From NCBI RefSeq assembly GCF_001586255.1, contig NZ_CP014544.1, positions 1,147,501 through 1,211,500 on the forward strand: a DNA stretch of 64,000 bases, given 5' to 3'. Positions 19,636 through 28,298 of the stretch are shown in pieces. Source of the stretch: Zhongshania aliphaticivorans. Lineage in GTDB: Bacteria > Pseudomonadota > Gammaproteobacteria > Pseudomonadales > Spongiibacteraceae. Position numbers and translations under genes: made by a program. The notes below the pieces were generated by a model. That model saw nothing but the letters and a program-made list of their open reading frames with translations, was not told the origin of the DNA and did not search any database. The first letter of the stretch is position 1. Each line of letters begins with the position of its first letter.

Positions 19636-20723
19636 AAGCCCTGCCAAAGCCGCTGTGGGTGATTATTGGCCTTGGCCTAATTGCACTGCTGATTCATTTG
19701 CTGGCACCAATATTAATGCCTTTTTTGCTGGCGGCAGTATTGGCTTATATGGGTGACCCTCTTGCCGACAGACTAGAGGCAAGGGGCATGGGGCGGACTT
19801 GGGCCGTAGTGACGGTGTTTGCGACCCTTAGTCTTGGTGGTGCGCTAATTTTACTTATTACCCTGCCGCTGCTGATTGAACAGCTGCAGCTATTAATGGA
19901 ACGCATATACGACGGGCTGCGCTGGGTACAGTCCACTGGTCTGCCTAAACTACGTGAATATTTGGACTTGCCTGAGCAAACTCAACCTATGGAGAGTGCT
20001 CGGGAAGCGATCAGTGAGCATTGGGCGAGTGCTGGCGGCATACTTTTTTATCTGTGGGACAAGGTCAGTGGCTCTAGTCTGGCCTTGATTGCGTGGCTGG
20101 CCAATATGACCTTGGTGCCAGTGGTGACGTTTTACTTGCTGAGGGACTGGGATGTTTTAATGGCGGCGATTCGCAATTTACTGCCGCGTTCGATTGAAGC
20201 GCGCACAGTGCTTATTGCTAAAGAGTGTGATGAGATATTGGGTGCTTTTGCCCGTGGCCAGTTACTTGTTATGTTGGCCTTGGCGGTTGTGTATACGGTA
20301 GGGCTGTGGATAGTGGGGCTTGATTTGGCGTTGATCCTAGGTTTGGCTGCGGGCTTGGCGAGTATCGTGCCGTATCTCGGCGTTATCGTCGGTATTGGCG
20401 CCGCGGGTACGGCGGCGTTTTTTCAGTTTGACGGTCTATGGCCGCTGGCGGGGGTTGCGGCGGTGTTTGGGTTTGGCCAGTTATTAGAGTCGATGCTGTT
20501 AACGCCGCTATTAGTTGGCGATAAAATTGGCTTACACCCGGTAATGGTTATATTTGCAATTTTGGCGGGTGGCCAGTTGTTTGGCTTTGTCGGTATCTTG
20601 CTGGCCCTGCCTTTTGCAGCAGTAATAAAGGTGATGATTAACCATTTGCACGAATATTATAAGCAAAGTGGATTTTACGGCGCTGTTCCCGCCTCTGCCG
20701 AAGAGCGGGAGCTGGGGGATTGA
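19632..20723 (+). CDS. AI-2E family transporter (PerM-like)
   Basis: This 363-residue inner-membrane protein belongs to the AI-2E exporter/PerM family. It has hydrophobic segments at about 8-40, 55-75, 145-170 and a cluster from 205 to 340. The family region GLAAGLASIVPYLGVIVGIGAAG is followed by ESMLLTPLLVGDKIGLHPVMVIFAILAGGQLFGFVGILLALP. Members range from TqsA (quorum signal export) to sodium/proton antiporters, so the substrate cannot be named. It overlaps the DUF2066 gene by 4 bp and hda by 1 bp. Confidence 0.9.
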   Translation: MKALPKPLWVIIGLGLIALLIHLLAPILMPFLLAAVLAYMGDPLADRLEARGMGRTWAVVTVFATLSLGGALILLITLPLLIEQLQLLMERIYDGLRWVQSTGLPKLREYLDLPEQTQPMESAREAISEHWASAGGILFYLWDKVSGSSLALIAWLANMTLVPVVTFYLLRDWDVLMAAIRNLLPRSIEARTVLIAKECDEILGAFARGQLLVMLALAVVYTVGLWIVGLDLALILGLAAGLASIVPYLGVIVGIGAAGTAAFFQFDGLWPLAGVAAVFGFGQLLESMLLTPLLVGDKIGLHPVMVIFAILAGGQLFGFVGILLALPFAAVIKVMINHLHEYYKQSGFYGAVPASAEERELGD

Positions 20724-21418
20724 TGGCTAGTCAGCAACTGCCATTAGCGCTCAAACTCGACAACGATGCTACTTTTGATAATTTCTATATTGCCGATGAA
20801 CATCGGCTATTGCTTAATCAGCTTCGCCAGCAGGCAATGGCGCAGGGTGAAAAGTGGATTTATCTTAGCGGCGGGGTCGGTCGCAGCCACCTTTTGCAGG
20901 CTTGCTGCCATTTGGCTGACGCCAATGGCCTGTACGCTCGCTACATCCCCCTTGCTGACGTTGTGGATTATGAGCCCGAGGCCCTATTGGAAGGCTCAGA
21001 GTATTTAGATTTGCTCTGTTTAGACGACCTTGACGTAGTCGCGGGGCGGCCAAATTGGGAGCGAGCGCTGTTCAATTGCTACAATCAGATGCTGACAACC
21101 GGGGCGCGGATGTTAGTTGCCTCGGCAAAACCGATTGTTCAGCAGGGCATCGCCCTCGCCGACCTGCATTCACGCTTGCAGAGCTTTAGTGTTTACCTGC
21201 TTCGCGATTCCGATGAGGCCACGCGACTTGCAGCATTTCAGTTTCGGGCTAGACTGCGGGGTATTAGTATTTCGGATGCCGTAGCTGAATATATTTATAT
21301 GCGTTGTCAACGAGACCTTGCGAGTTTGTTTGGGATATTGAATACTCTTGACCAGGTCAGCTTAGTGGAGCAGAGAAAGTTGACCATTCCATTTATAAAA
21401 AAAGTGATGGAATGGTGA
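20723..21418 (+). CDS. hda: DnaA regulatory inactivator Hda
   Basis: Hda (231 residues) is a DnaA-like AAA+ protein. Together with the DNA-loaded sliding clamp it triggers ATP hydrolysis by DnaA and so prevents re-initiation. The N-terminal QQLPLALKL is the expected clamp-binding motif. DNFYIADEHRLLLNQL and the P-loop variant SGGVGRSHLLQA are typical, as is LCLDDLDVV in the Walker B position. The C-terminal DnaA DNA-binding domain is absent, as in all Hda proteins. ATG at 20723 is preferred over the preceding TTG; it overlaps the upstream stop codon as TGATG. Confidence 0.93.
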   Translation: MASQQLPLALKLDNDATFDNFYIADEHRLLLNQLRQQAMAQGEKWIYLSGGVGRSHLLQACCHLADANGLYARYIPLADVVDYEPEALLEGSEYLDLLCLDDLDVVAGRPNWERALFNCYNQMLTTGARMLVASAKPIVQQGIALADLHSRLQSFSVYLLRDSDEATRLAAFQFRARLRGISISDAVAEYIYMRCQRDLASLFGILNTLDQVSLVEQRKLTIPFIKKVMEW

Positions 21419-21428
21419 TTATTTTTTG
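21383..21428 (+). terminator. Terminator overlapping the end of hda
   Basis: A perfect 10-bp inverted repeat, ACCATTCCAT (21383-21392) and ATGGAATGGT (21407-21416), is followed by TGATTATTTTTTG. The stem lies inside the last hda codons and the right arm ends at the first base of the stop codon, so coding sequence and terminator share bases. Confidence 0.65.
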
Positions 21429-21660
21429 TCTGAAAATTTGGTAATAGCGCAAAATACGGCTATTTTTAGCATGTGCATGGGAACTTGCCTGCTAATAAGT
21501 GTTCGGAGTGCTGATTTTTAGGGATGCATTGTTCGTTGGGTGGCGTGGTAAAATTACACAAAATCAAACGTGCAAGCGTCAATACCCGTGTTATTCTGAG
21601 TTAATGGCGTGCTTTCACGGCATAGCAAAGGAAGTTTCTAAAAAAATGAAGGGGAGTGTT

Positions 21661-22767
21661 ATGCGTAAATTTATATTGGGTGCAGCCGTTGCAAGTTGCA
21701 TGTTGCCAACGATAGCGTCTGCAGCTGAAGAAGGCACATGGTATTTGAACCCTGCAATCGGCTACCAAGTATTTGATGGTTCGCGTGACTTAACCAGCAC
21801 CGAAGTTGCTTTGTTTGGTGCTGAATATGTACTCAGCAAAGACTGGGGCATTGAATTGCGTGGTTTGTACAGTGTTGCGGCAAGTGATCGCAATATTCGT
21901 GCGCTGGATCAAAAGATTCTTGGTAGTAGCGTAGATATGCTGCGTTACTTCAGCAATGACAGTAAGTTCACCCCTTACCTCGCTGGTGGTATGGGTGTTA
22001 TTGAAGCGGATTATGAAAGTGGCCGCTACGACAGCCAGACCCAGTTAAACGTGGGTGGTGGTGTACGTTATACAATTGATGAAAACTGGTCGGTTCGTGG
22101 TGACACGCGCTTGGTTTATGGTACTGACCACGAAACTCGTGACGGCAATGCCTCGATTGGCTTGAGCTACGCTTTTGGTGGCACATCTGTTGCCAAGCCC
22201 GCGCCAAAGCCAATGATGTCTGATTCTGATGCCGATGGTGTTGAAGATGGTATTGACCAGTGCCCAGGTACTCCAGCTGGTGTTGCTGTCGACGCTAAGG
22301 GCTGCGCTTTGGATAAAGACGGTGACGGCGTGCCAAACTACCGTGACAAGTGTCCAAATACCCCAGCAGGTCGTCAAGTTGATAAATTCGGTTGCAAGTT
22401 TGTAATCAAACACTCCGAAAGCATCAAGTTGGAAATCAACTTCCCTAACAACTCTGACGCCATTCCGGTTGCCTATGCCTCAGAGCTGAAAAAGGTCGCT
22501 GAGTTCATGACCAAGTTTACTGGTGTGAAAGCAGTTGTTGAAGGTCATGCCGACAGCAATGGCGCCGCCGCTTATAACAAGCAGCTGTCACAGCGTCGTG
22601 CAGACTCTGTACGCAACGCGCTGATTCGCGATTACAATATTGCGGAAAATCGTCTGAGTGCAGTTGGTTATGGTGAAGAGCGTCCGATTGCTGATAACAG
22701 AACTGCGGATGGCCGTCGTGCTAACCGCCGTGTTGTTGCGGTAATGCAGGCAGAAGTTACTGAATAA
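21661..22767 (+). CDS. OmpA family outer membrane porin
   Basis: This 368-residue outer-membrane protein resembles OprF/OmpA. A signal peptide (1-21, ending IASA) precedes an eight-stranded beta-barrel (about 22-170). A hinge with two thrombospondin type-3-like calcium repeats follows (DSDADGVEDGIDQCPGTPAG and DKDGDGVPNYRDKCPNTPAG). The C-terminal OmpA peptidoglycan-binding domain (about 250-368) has the conserved VVEGHADSNGAAAYNKQLSQRRA. The frame is open to 21499, but ATG at 21661 follows a strong AGGGGAG site and begins the signal peptide. A rho-independent terminator follows. Confidence 0.94.
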   Translation: MRKFILGAAVASCMLPTIASAAEEGTWYLNPAIGYQVFDGSRDLTSTEVALFGAEYVLSKDWGIELRGLYSVAASDRNIRALDQKILGSSVDMLRYFSNDSKFTPYLAGGMGVIEADYESGRYDSQTQLNVGGGVRYTIDENWSVRGDTRLVYGTDHETRDGNASIGLSYAFGGTSVAKPAPKPMMSDSDADGVEDGIDQCPGTPAGVAVDAKGCALDKDGDGVPNYRDKCPNTPAGRQVDKFGCKFVIKHSESIKLEINFPNNSDAIPVAYASELKKVAEFMTKFTGVKAVVEGHADSNGAAAYNKQLSQRRADSVRNALIRDYNIAENRLSAVGYGEERPIADNRTADGRRANRRVVAVMQAEVTE

Positions 22768-22785
22768 GCTTCGGTAATCTCATGG

Positions 22786-22809
22786 AAAAGGGGCTTCGGC
22801 CCCTTTTTT
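22786..22809 (+). terminator. Rho-independent terminator of the ompA-like gene
   Basis: AAAAGGGGC pairs with GCCCCTTTT around a TTCG tetraloop and runs into a T-tract. It begins 19 bp after the stop codon. Confidence 0.93.
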
Positions 22810-23167
22810 ATACTCAAATAAAATGGCACCGCCGCCGCGATCCAAATACACCTCGCCGTAAATACATGTCCCAGCTGTCAGCTTATTCTTAAAGTGCGTC
22901 ACTCCTTAAGTTAATTACAAGCCTAGAGCTTCAGTCTGCGCTCGCCCGACTTACGCTAAAACTCCCCGTGTTTAACGCTATGTTTCCAGTGCTTTGTGCC
23001 ATGGCCTCGCTCTTTTGTGGGTCTTCAGTTAACTGGCACGGTTCTTGTAGATCTTAATTAGATAGCGCCGTAAATAGCCCATAAATCACCATAATGGTGC
23101 GCTTGGCGGCGGCTTGCAATTGTCCGCATGCTCTAATTTGGTGCTGCGGTGATGAGGGGAGATGTAG
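22810..23167. other. 358-bp leader region of the molybdoenzyme operon
   Basis: No reading frame of useful length or RNA gene was seen. The right third carries a sigma-54-like promoter (23033-23049). Upstream of it is a moderately AT-rich stretch in which an activator could bind, but no clear dyad was found. Confidence 0.6.
23033..23049 (+). promoter_or_regulatory. Sigma-54-type promoter candidate
   Basis: CTGGCACGGTTCTTGTA matches the -24/-12 consensus YTGGCACGrNNNTTGCW at all fixed positions except the C of the -12 GC, which is T here. Spacing is exact. It lies about 120 bp before the molybdoenzyme start, leaving room for a leader. Sigma-54 control would suit nitrogen or alternative electron-acceptor metabolism. 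Confidence 0.5.
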
Positions 23168-25351
23168 ATGATCTTTGGGCGTAAGAATAGAAAGCCAATC
23201 ACAATTACTGATAAGAAAGTTGTCGAATGGAAATACGCGGTATGCGGGTATTGCTCCACAGGCTGCTCAATTGAGGTTGGATTGAATGCCGAAGGCAAGC
23301 CAGTGACCAGTCGTGGCAAAGGCAATGCGCCCGTTAATCAGGGCAAGTTGTGTATAAAAGGCATTTTTGAGCACGAATTGAGTGATAGCGCTGGGCGCGG
23401 TGTAGAACCGCTCATTCGCAATAAAATATACGATGCTTTTCAGCCCACCAGTTGGGATACCGCGCTGGATAAAACCGCCGCCGAGTTCATGCGCATACAA
23501 GAAAAATACGGGCGCGATAGTGTCGCGGTAGTATCTACCGGGCAATTGTTGACCGAGGAATTTTACACGCTGGGAAAATTAGTGCGGGGCGTGATCGGCA
23601 CTAATAACTACGACGGCAACACGACCTTGTGCATGGCCTCTGCGGTTTCGGGCTATAAGCGCTCCTTTGGTGCCGACGGCCCGCCAGGGTGCTACGACGA
23701 TTTTGAAAGCACTCACTGTTTAATGGCCTTTGGCTCCAATTTGCCAGAGCAGCACCCTATTATTTATTGGCGCTTGAAAGAAGCGCTGGAAAAACGCAAA
23801 TTCCCACTGATTGTGGTGGACCCGAGGGTCACCATGTTCGCTCAGTTTGCCGATATTCATTTGCCGATTACTCCCGGTACTGATCTCGTTCTACTAAATG
23901 CCCTTGCCCACGTTATCTTGGCCGAAGGCCTGCAAGATGAGGCTTATATTGAAGCCCACTGCAATGGCTTTGATGAATTGAAAGCTACGGTTGCCAAATA
24001 CGATCCCGTTACCGCCTCGCGGATCTGCGGTATCGATGCCGATATGATTAAAAACGTAGCCCGAATTTATGCTAAGGCGCCGTCGGCGATGAGCATCTGG
24101 ACTATGGGGATTAACCAGAGTACCCATGGTACCGATGGTGTATGCGGCATCAATAACCTCAATTTGATTACCGGTAATATTGGTATTCCCGGCGGCACCA
24201 GCCTGTCTATTACCGGCCAGTGCAATGCCATGGGCACACGGGAGTGGTCGTCATGCTCTGGGCTGCCCGGCTACCGCGCTCTTGAAAAACAAGAGCACCG
24301 CGACGAGGTGGCTAAATTTTGGGGTATTGACGAAAGCTTCTTCCCTGCTAAGCGCGGCTTGCAGCAAACGGATATTTTTCCCGCGATCGAATCGGGAGAA
24401 ATCAAAGCGCTGTGGATTGTTGCGACCAATCCCTTAACGTCTATGCCCAACCAACCTCGCATTAAAAAGGCCTTAGAAAAGCTGGAATTTATGGTGGTAC
24501 AAGACGGCTATAAGGACTGTGAAACGGTTAATTTCGCCCATGTTTATTTCCCCGCTGCGGTTTGGGGTGAAAAGGAGGGGGTGCTGACTAACACCGAGCG
24601 CAGAGTGAATTTAGTGCGTAAATTCGTTGAGCCACCGGGCAATGCCAAAGCTGATCACTGGATTTTTAATGAATTGGCGAAGCGTTTTGAGCGCGGCCGG
24701 GCGATGACCTTCCCAGACAGTACCTCAGATATTTTTGACGAGATGAAACAGTTATCTAAGGGCGCGGCGCGCAATCTCGATATATCGGGAATGAGTCATG
24801 ACCTGATTGAAACCCAGCGTGGCATCCAATGGCCGATGCGTGAAGGCGACGACACCGGTAATCCGCGCTTGTATAGCGATGGGGTCTTTCCAACACCTAA
24901 TGGCAAAGCCAATTTACTGGCCATGGATTATATCGAAGATAACGAAGTGCCCGATGATAGCTATCCGTTTTGGTTAAACAGTGGGCGGGTAATAGAACAT
25001 TTTCACACCCGCACCAAGACCGGGAAAATCGGTAATTTGAATAAGTTTAGCCCAACGCCGTATATGGAAATGAATCCAGATTCAGCGCGTGAACTGGGCG
25101 TTAAACACCAGAGCTATGTGCGGCTGGTATCAAAGCGCGGTGATGCCGTGGTCATGGTTCAGCTCACCCAACGTGTGCCCCATAACATGGTGTTTATCCC
25201 GATGCATTATCACGATTGTGTGAATCGGCTGTCCTTGGGGTTGCTCGATCCATATTCCCGCCAGCCCGCGTTTAAGCAGTGCGCAGTGCGCATTGAACAG
25301 ATCGATCAGAAAGAAGCAGGGCGGCTCAATGTGGAGCGCCGAGCGTATTAA
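23168..25351 (+). CDS. NapA-clade molybdopterin oxidoreductase, catalytic subunit
   Basis: This is a 727-residue enzyme with bis-molybdopterin guanine dinucleotide. An N-terminal [4Fe-4S] cluster is bound by C26, C29, C33 and C62. Cys155 in TLCMASAVSGYKRSFGADGPPGCYDD aligns with the molybdenum-ligating cysteine of periplasmic and assimilatory nitrate reductases, which places it in the Nap/Nas/Fdh branch rather than the DMSO reductase branch. There is no twin-arginine signal, so the protein should stay in the cytoplasm. The next gene is a Fe-S/membrane-anchor fusion, so electrons are probably exchanged with quinones. A quinol-linked nitrate reductase is one option, but no nitrite reductase or transporter is nearby, so the substrate is open. 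ATG at 23168 follows GGGGAGA. Confidence 0.88.
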   Translation: MIFGRKNRKPITITDKKVVEWKYAVCGYCSTGCSIEVGLNAEGKPVTSRGKGNAPVNQGKLCIKGIFEHELSDSAGRGVEPLIRNKIYDAFQPTSWDTALDKTAAEFMRIQEKYGRDSVAVVSTGQLLTEEFYTLGKLVRGVIGTNNYDGNTTLCMASAVSGYKRSFGADGPPGCYDDFESTHCLMAFGSNLPEQHPIIYWRLKEALEKRKFPLIVVDPRVTMFAQFADIHLPITPGTDLVLLNALAHVILAEGLQDEAYIEAHCNGFDELKATVAKYDPVTASRICGIDADMIKNVARIYAKAPSAMSIWTMGINQSTHGTDGVCGINNLNLITGNIGIPGGTSLSITGQCNAMGTREWSSCSGLPGYRALEKQEHRDEVAKFWGIDESFFPAKRGLQQTDIFPAIESGEIKALWIVATNPLTSMPNQPRIKKALEKLEFMVVQDGYKDCETVNFAHVYFPAAVWGEKEGVLTNTERRVNLVRKFVEPPGNAKADHWIFNELAKRFERGRAMTFPDSTSDIFDEMKQLSKGAARNLDISGMSHDLIETQRGIQWPMREGDDTGNPRLYSDGVFPTPNGKANLLAMDYIEDNEVPDDSYPFWLNSGRVIEHFHTRTKTGKIGNLNKFSPTPYMEMNPDSARELGVKHQSYVRLVSKRGDAVVMVQLTQRVPHNMVFIPMHYHDCVNRLSLGLLDPYSRQPAFKQCAVRIEQIDQKEAGRLNVERRAY

Positions 25352-25454
25352 TTGGCGCGGCGTATAGTCGCGCAGAACACCTTGTAGTTTGTCATATTGT
25401 TTTTAGAGCAGCCTAGTACCAGCGGTGCGAGGCGTTCGACAAAGGGTCTTAAAT

Positions 25455-27305
25455 ATGTGGAAAGTTAGAGACGATGAACCCAGTTATGCCTTTCTTAAGG
25501 AGCCAACAGGCCCAGAGGTAAATTACTACGAGGCGCCCATCGACCTTATTGCCCGTACCGGCGGTGCCTTGCCCGCTGGTCGGGAAATGTTCATCAATGA
25601 AGAGCCGGGGGTGGGTAATAACCCCAATCGCAATAAACAGCACGCTTTTCATTTTACGGCGGATAACTGTATAGGCTGCCATGCCTGCGAAGCGGCATGC
25701 AGTGAGAAAAATGACAATCCGGCACACATCAGCTTTCGGTCGGTTGGCTATGTTGAGGGCGGCACCTACCCTGATTTTAAGCGCATGAATATTTCCATGG
25801 CCTGTAATCATTGTGATGACCCAGTGTGCTTAAAAGGCTGCCCCACACGCGCTTATACCAAACACGTGGAATACGGCGCGGTGCTGCAAGACCCAGAAAC
25901 CTGTTTTGGCTGTGGCTATTGCACGTGGGTTTGTCCCTATAACGCGCCTCAGTTGGACCCCATAAAAGGTCAGGTCTCTAAGTGCAATATGTGTGTAGAC
26001 CGCTTGGAGGTGAATTTAAAACCGGCCTGCGTTTCGGCGTGCCTGGGCAATGCCTTGAATTTTGGCGTTGTCGATGACCTTCCAGAAAATCGCGAACAGG
26101 GTAAAACGAGTATTCCTGGCTTCCCTGACCCAGAAATCACGCACCCTAATATTCGTTTTCAGCAAATCAAAAACATGCCCGATGAGGTCACTCGCCCAGA
26201 TGGTATGGAGGTGAAATACCACAAGGGTGACGACGGTCAATATCGTCCGGTGGTAGATCAGAAGAAGGGCGTAGAGAAAAAGTGGAGCCTGGCCAAACTC
26301 AGCTCACGTGAGAATCCCTTGGTCATATTTACCCTTGTTAGCCAGACTTCGCTAGGTGCATTTTTATTGAGCTTCCTTGGCGCGCAGCTGGGTATTGAAA
26401 GCATTATTGCCCTGCGGGATTCGGTAATGTATATCCCGCTCATGGCTGTAACCGTTGGGCTTGCCGGTTTGGGAATGTTAATGTCGGCTACGCACCTTGG
26501 CAAACCATGGCGTTTTTATCGTGGCTTTAATAATTTGCGGCACTCGCCGGTGTGTCGTGAAGGCTTGGGCATGCTTCTGTATATGGTCTTTGCGGGCCTG
26601 CATTTACTCGCAATGCTGCCGGAGAACCGCGTGTTTACCGCCTTGTTGGGTGAGTGGGGTAGCTTTCCCGTCGTGGCCGCGACAACGGGCTATTTGGCGC
26701 TGATTGCAGGCGCTGTTGGCCTGTACTATATGTATCGCTGCTATCGTATTCCTGCGCGGCCCTTCTGGAATCACTGGCAGACCGGTAGTGCCTTTTTGGG
26801 TACCGCGCTTACTTTGGGTGGTGCTGTGCTCGGTGTTATTGGTGTGCCAACACTGATGCTAATTGGTGGCGATGGCTTGGCGATACTGAAACTGAGTCTG
26901 GTGAGTATTGTTATTGGCTCAGCTTTAGAAGGTGTTGGTTTGTGGCGTCACGGCCTGGCAATGAGCAAGGCGAATAATGAAGGCAGCGTGTCTCATTATA
27001 TTCAATGCACCTTGTTTGGTAAGAGCTATATGCTGCGCAATCTACTGACGCTCGCTAATCTGCTTCTTGCTGTAGCGCTGTTAAGCAGTGCTGAGCTTGG
27101 TGTTGAGACGTTGATGGCGAGCGCATTATTGTGCGGCTCGATTATGACGACGGCATTGATTGGTCGCTGCCTGTTTTATGTTTTAGTTGTGCCTACCACC
27201 ATGCCGGGTGCATTCTTTTGGAAGAACAAAGACTTCGAAGAACATGCGCGGGATATCGGTTTGGCTAATATGCCGCAGGTTGGCGTTGTGGCGCACACGC
27301 ATTAA
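25455..27305 (+). CDS. Fused iron-sulfur electron-transfer and DmsC-type membrane anchor subunit
   Basis: This is a 616-residue fusion. Residues from about 55 to 230 form a DmsB-like ferredoxin with four cysteine groups: CIGCHACEAAC, CNHCDDPVCLKGC, CFGCGYCTWVC and CNMCVDRL...CVSAC. From about 285 to 590 is a DmsC-like anchor with eight or so hydrophobic helices, which would exchange electrons with the quinone pool. In DMSO reductase these are separate proteins. The start at ATG 25455 (MWKVRDDEPSYAFL) follows AAAGGG; the frame is open 10 codons upstream. It lies 103 bp after the catalytic subunit and together they form a two-gene enzyme. Confidence 0.88.
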   Translation: MWKVRDDEPSYAFLKEPTGPEVNYYEAPIDLIARTGGALPAGREMFINEEPGVGNNPNRNKQHAFHFTADNCIGCHACEAACSEKNDNPAHISFRSVGYVEGGTYPDFKRMNISMACNHCDDPVCLKGCPTRAYTKHVEYGAVLQDPETCFGCGYCTWVCPYNAPQLDPIKGQVSKCNMCVDRLEVNLKPACVSACLGNALNFGVVDDLPENREQGKTSIPGFPDPEITHPNIRFQQIKNMPDEVTRPDGMEVKYHKGDDGQYRPVVDQKKGVEKKWSLAKLSSRENPLVIFTLVSQTSLGAFLLSFLGAQLGIESIIALRDSVMYIPLMAVTVGLAGLGMLMSATHLGKPWRFYRGFNNLRHSPVCREGLGMLLYMVFAGLHLLAMLPENRVFTALLGEWGSFPVVAATTGYLALIAGAVGLYYMYRCYRIPARPFWNHWQTGSAFLGTALTLGGAVLGVIGVPTLMLIGGDGLAILKLSLVSIVIGSALEGVGLWRHGLAMSKANNEGSVSHYIQCTLFGKSYMLRNLLTLANLLLAVALLSSAELGVETLMASALLCGSIMTTALIGRCLFYVLVVPTTMPGAFFWKNKDFEEHARDIGLANMPQVGVVAHTH

Positions 27306-27311
27306 TCCGTT

Positions 27312-27355
27312 AGCGCAAAGATAGCGAAGGCCGAGTCTTCGCTATCTTTACAGCG
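27312..27355. terminator. Bidirectional terminator
   Basis: A 13-bp perfect stem, AAAGATAGCGAAG (27317-27329) and CTTCGCTATCTTT (27337-27349) with a 7-nt loop, is extended by outer AGCGC/GCGCT pairing. It lies between two convergent genes. The A and T ends serve as short U-tracts on either strand. Confidence 0.85.
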
Positions 27356-27366
27356 CTATTACGCGA

Positions 27367-28047
27367 TTAGCGAGGTCCAATGGATAGGGCCAAAATCATA
27401 CTTAGCTCGGCCAGGGTGCGGCCACTCTCTTGTTGCATTTCATTAAAGGCCATTTGCACCTTTTTTAGATCGCGTTGCGCGGTAACTTGCGCCTTGTCGA
27501 TGATGCCGACGCTTAGTAGTGCGGTGCACACGTCGCGGCTTAAAATAAAGGTATCCTTGCCACTAAAACGCAGAAAATACTGGCCAGAATTACCGCCGAG
27601 ACGGCTGCCGTGTTTTTTCATGTATGCCCACAAGCCGGTGATATCGTCACTTGGCCAGCCAGCTAAAAACTTGCCAAAGCTGCCGTGTTCGCGCTGGATA
27701 TCAAGGATAAACAAGGCGTTGTCTTGAACCGATTTAACCTTGGTTAAATTGCGCACAATGCGTTTGTCACTGGCCATGGCCTCTATTTCTTCTGGCGATC
27801 TTGATGCTACCCAAATGGGCAAAAAGCCATTAAACACCTCTTCAAACCCTGGCCATTTCAGTGAAATCACCCGCCAGACAAAGCCTGCTCGAAACACGCA
27901 TGCGGCCATTTCGGCTAAAAACTGCTTGTCTGGAATTGCCTCCAGCTCCTTATTGCTTAGGACCCTAGGCAGCTGATCTTCAATGGCGGCTAAGGAGCCG
28001 TGTTGAGCCAGCGCGCGCTCCAGAAAGGTGCTATACAGTGTCGTCAT
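27367..28047 (-). CDS. DNA-3-methyladenine glycosylase I family protein
   Basis: This 226-residue protein is of the type annotated as DNA-3-methyladenine glycosylase I. Such enzymes remove alkylated adenine to start base-excision repair. Supporting segments are KQFLAEMAACVFRAGFVWRVI, KWPGFEEVFNGF, GGNSGQYFLRFSGKDTFILSRDVCTALL (helix-hairpin-helix-like region) and ESGRTLAELSMILALS. It is diverged from the E. coli Tag, and the four zinc ligands of Tag are not obvious, so activity should not be assumed. It is a single gene divergent from the kstD-like gene. Confidence 0.75.
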   Translation of the reverse strand: MTTLYSTFLERALAQHGSLAAIEDQLPRVLSNKELEAIPDKQFLAEMAACVFRAGFVWRVISLKWPGFEEVFNGFLPIWVASRSPEEIEAMASDKRIVRNLTKVKSVQDNALFILDIQREHGSFGKFLAGWPSDDITGLWAYMKKHGSRLGGNSGQYFLRFSGKDTFILSRDVCTALLSVGIIDKAQVTAQRDLKKVQMAFNEMQQESGRTLAELSMILALSIGPR

Positions 28048-28165
28048 AATATGGGATCCCTTGATGCGGGGCTGTCGTCGTCAAACTTTGCTTAGCCTAC
28101 CTGATGTGTGGCGAGTCGTCATGGTTGTTGTCGCGTACTGCAGACGGATGATAGAGCTATTGGCC

Positions 28166-28219
28166 CATAGCCGTTTATGATAGTGCAATGACGGGCTTTA
28201 TATCGCCGATACGGCTATG
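28166..28219. promoter_or_regulatory. Inverted repeat upstream of the kstD-like gene
   Basis: CATAGCCGT (28166-28174) and ACGGCTATG (28211-28219) form a perfect 9-bp inverted repeat with a 36-bp spacer, about 80 bp before the dehydrogenase start. It could be a pair of regulator half-sites or a structured leader; nothing decides between these. Confidence 0.4.
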
Positions 28220-28298
28220 ACATACCTTAATCACGCTGGTTGGTGCGTAAACCACCTAAAATGCCATCGCGATTTTAGATTGAATGCAGGAAATAATA

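Noticed and set aside
23168-23260. Twin-arginine signal on the molybdoenzyme
   Set aside because: The N-terminus has basic residues (FGRKNRKP) but no RRxFLK-type motif or hydrophobic segment before the first iron-sulfur cysteine.
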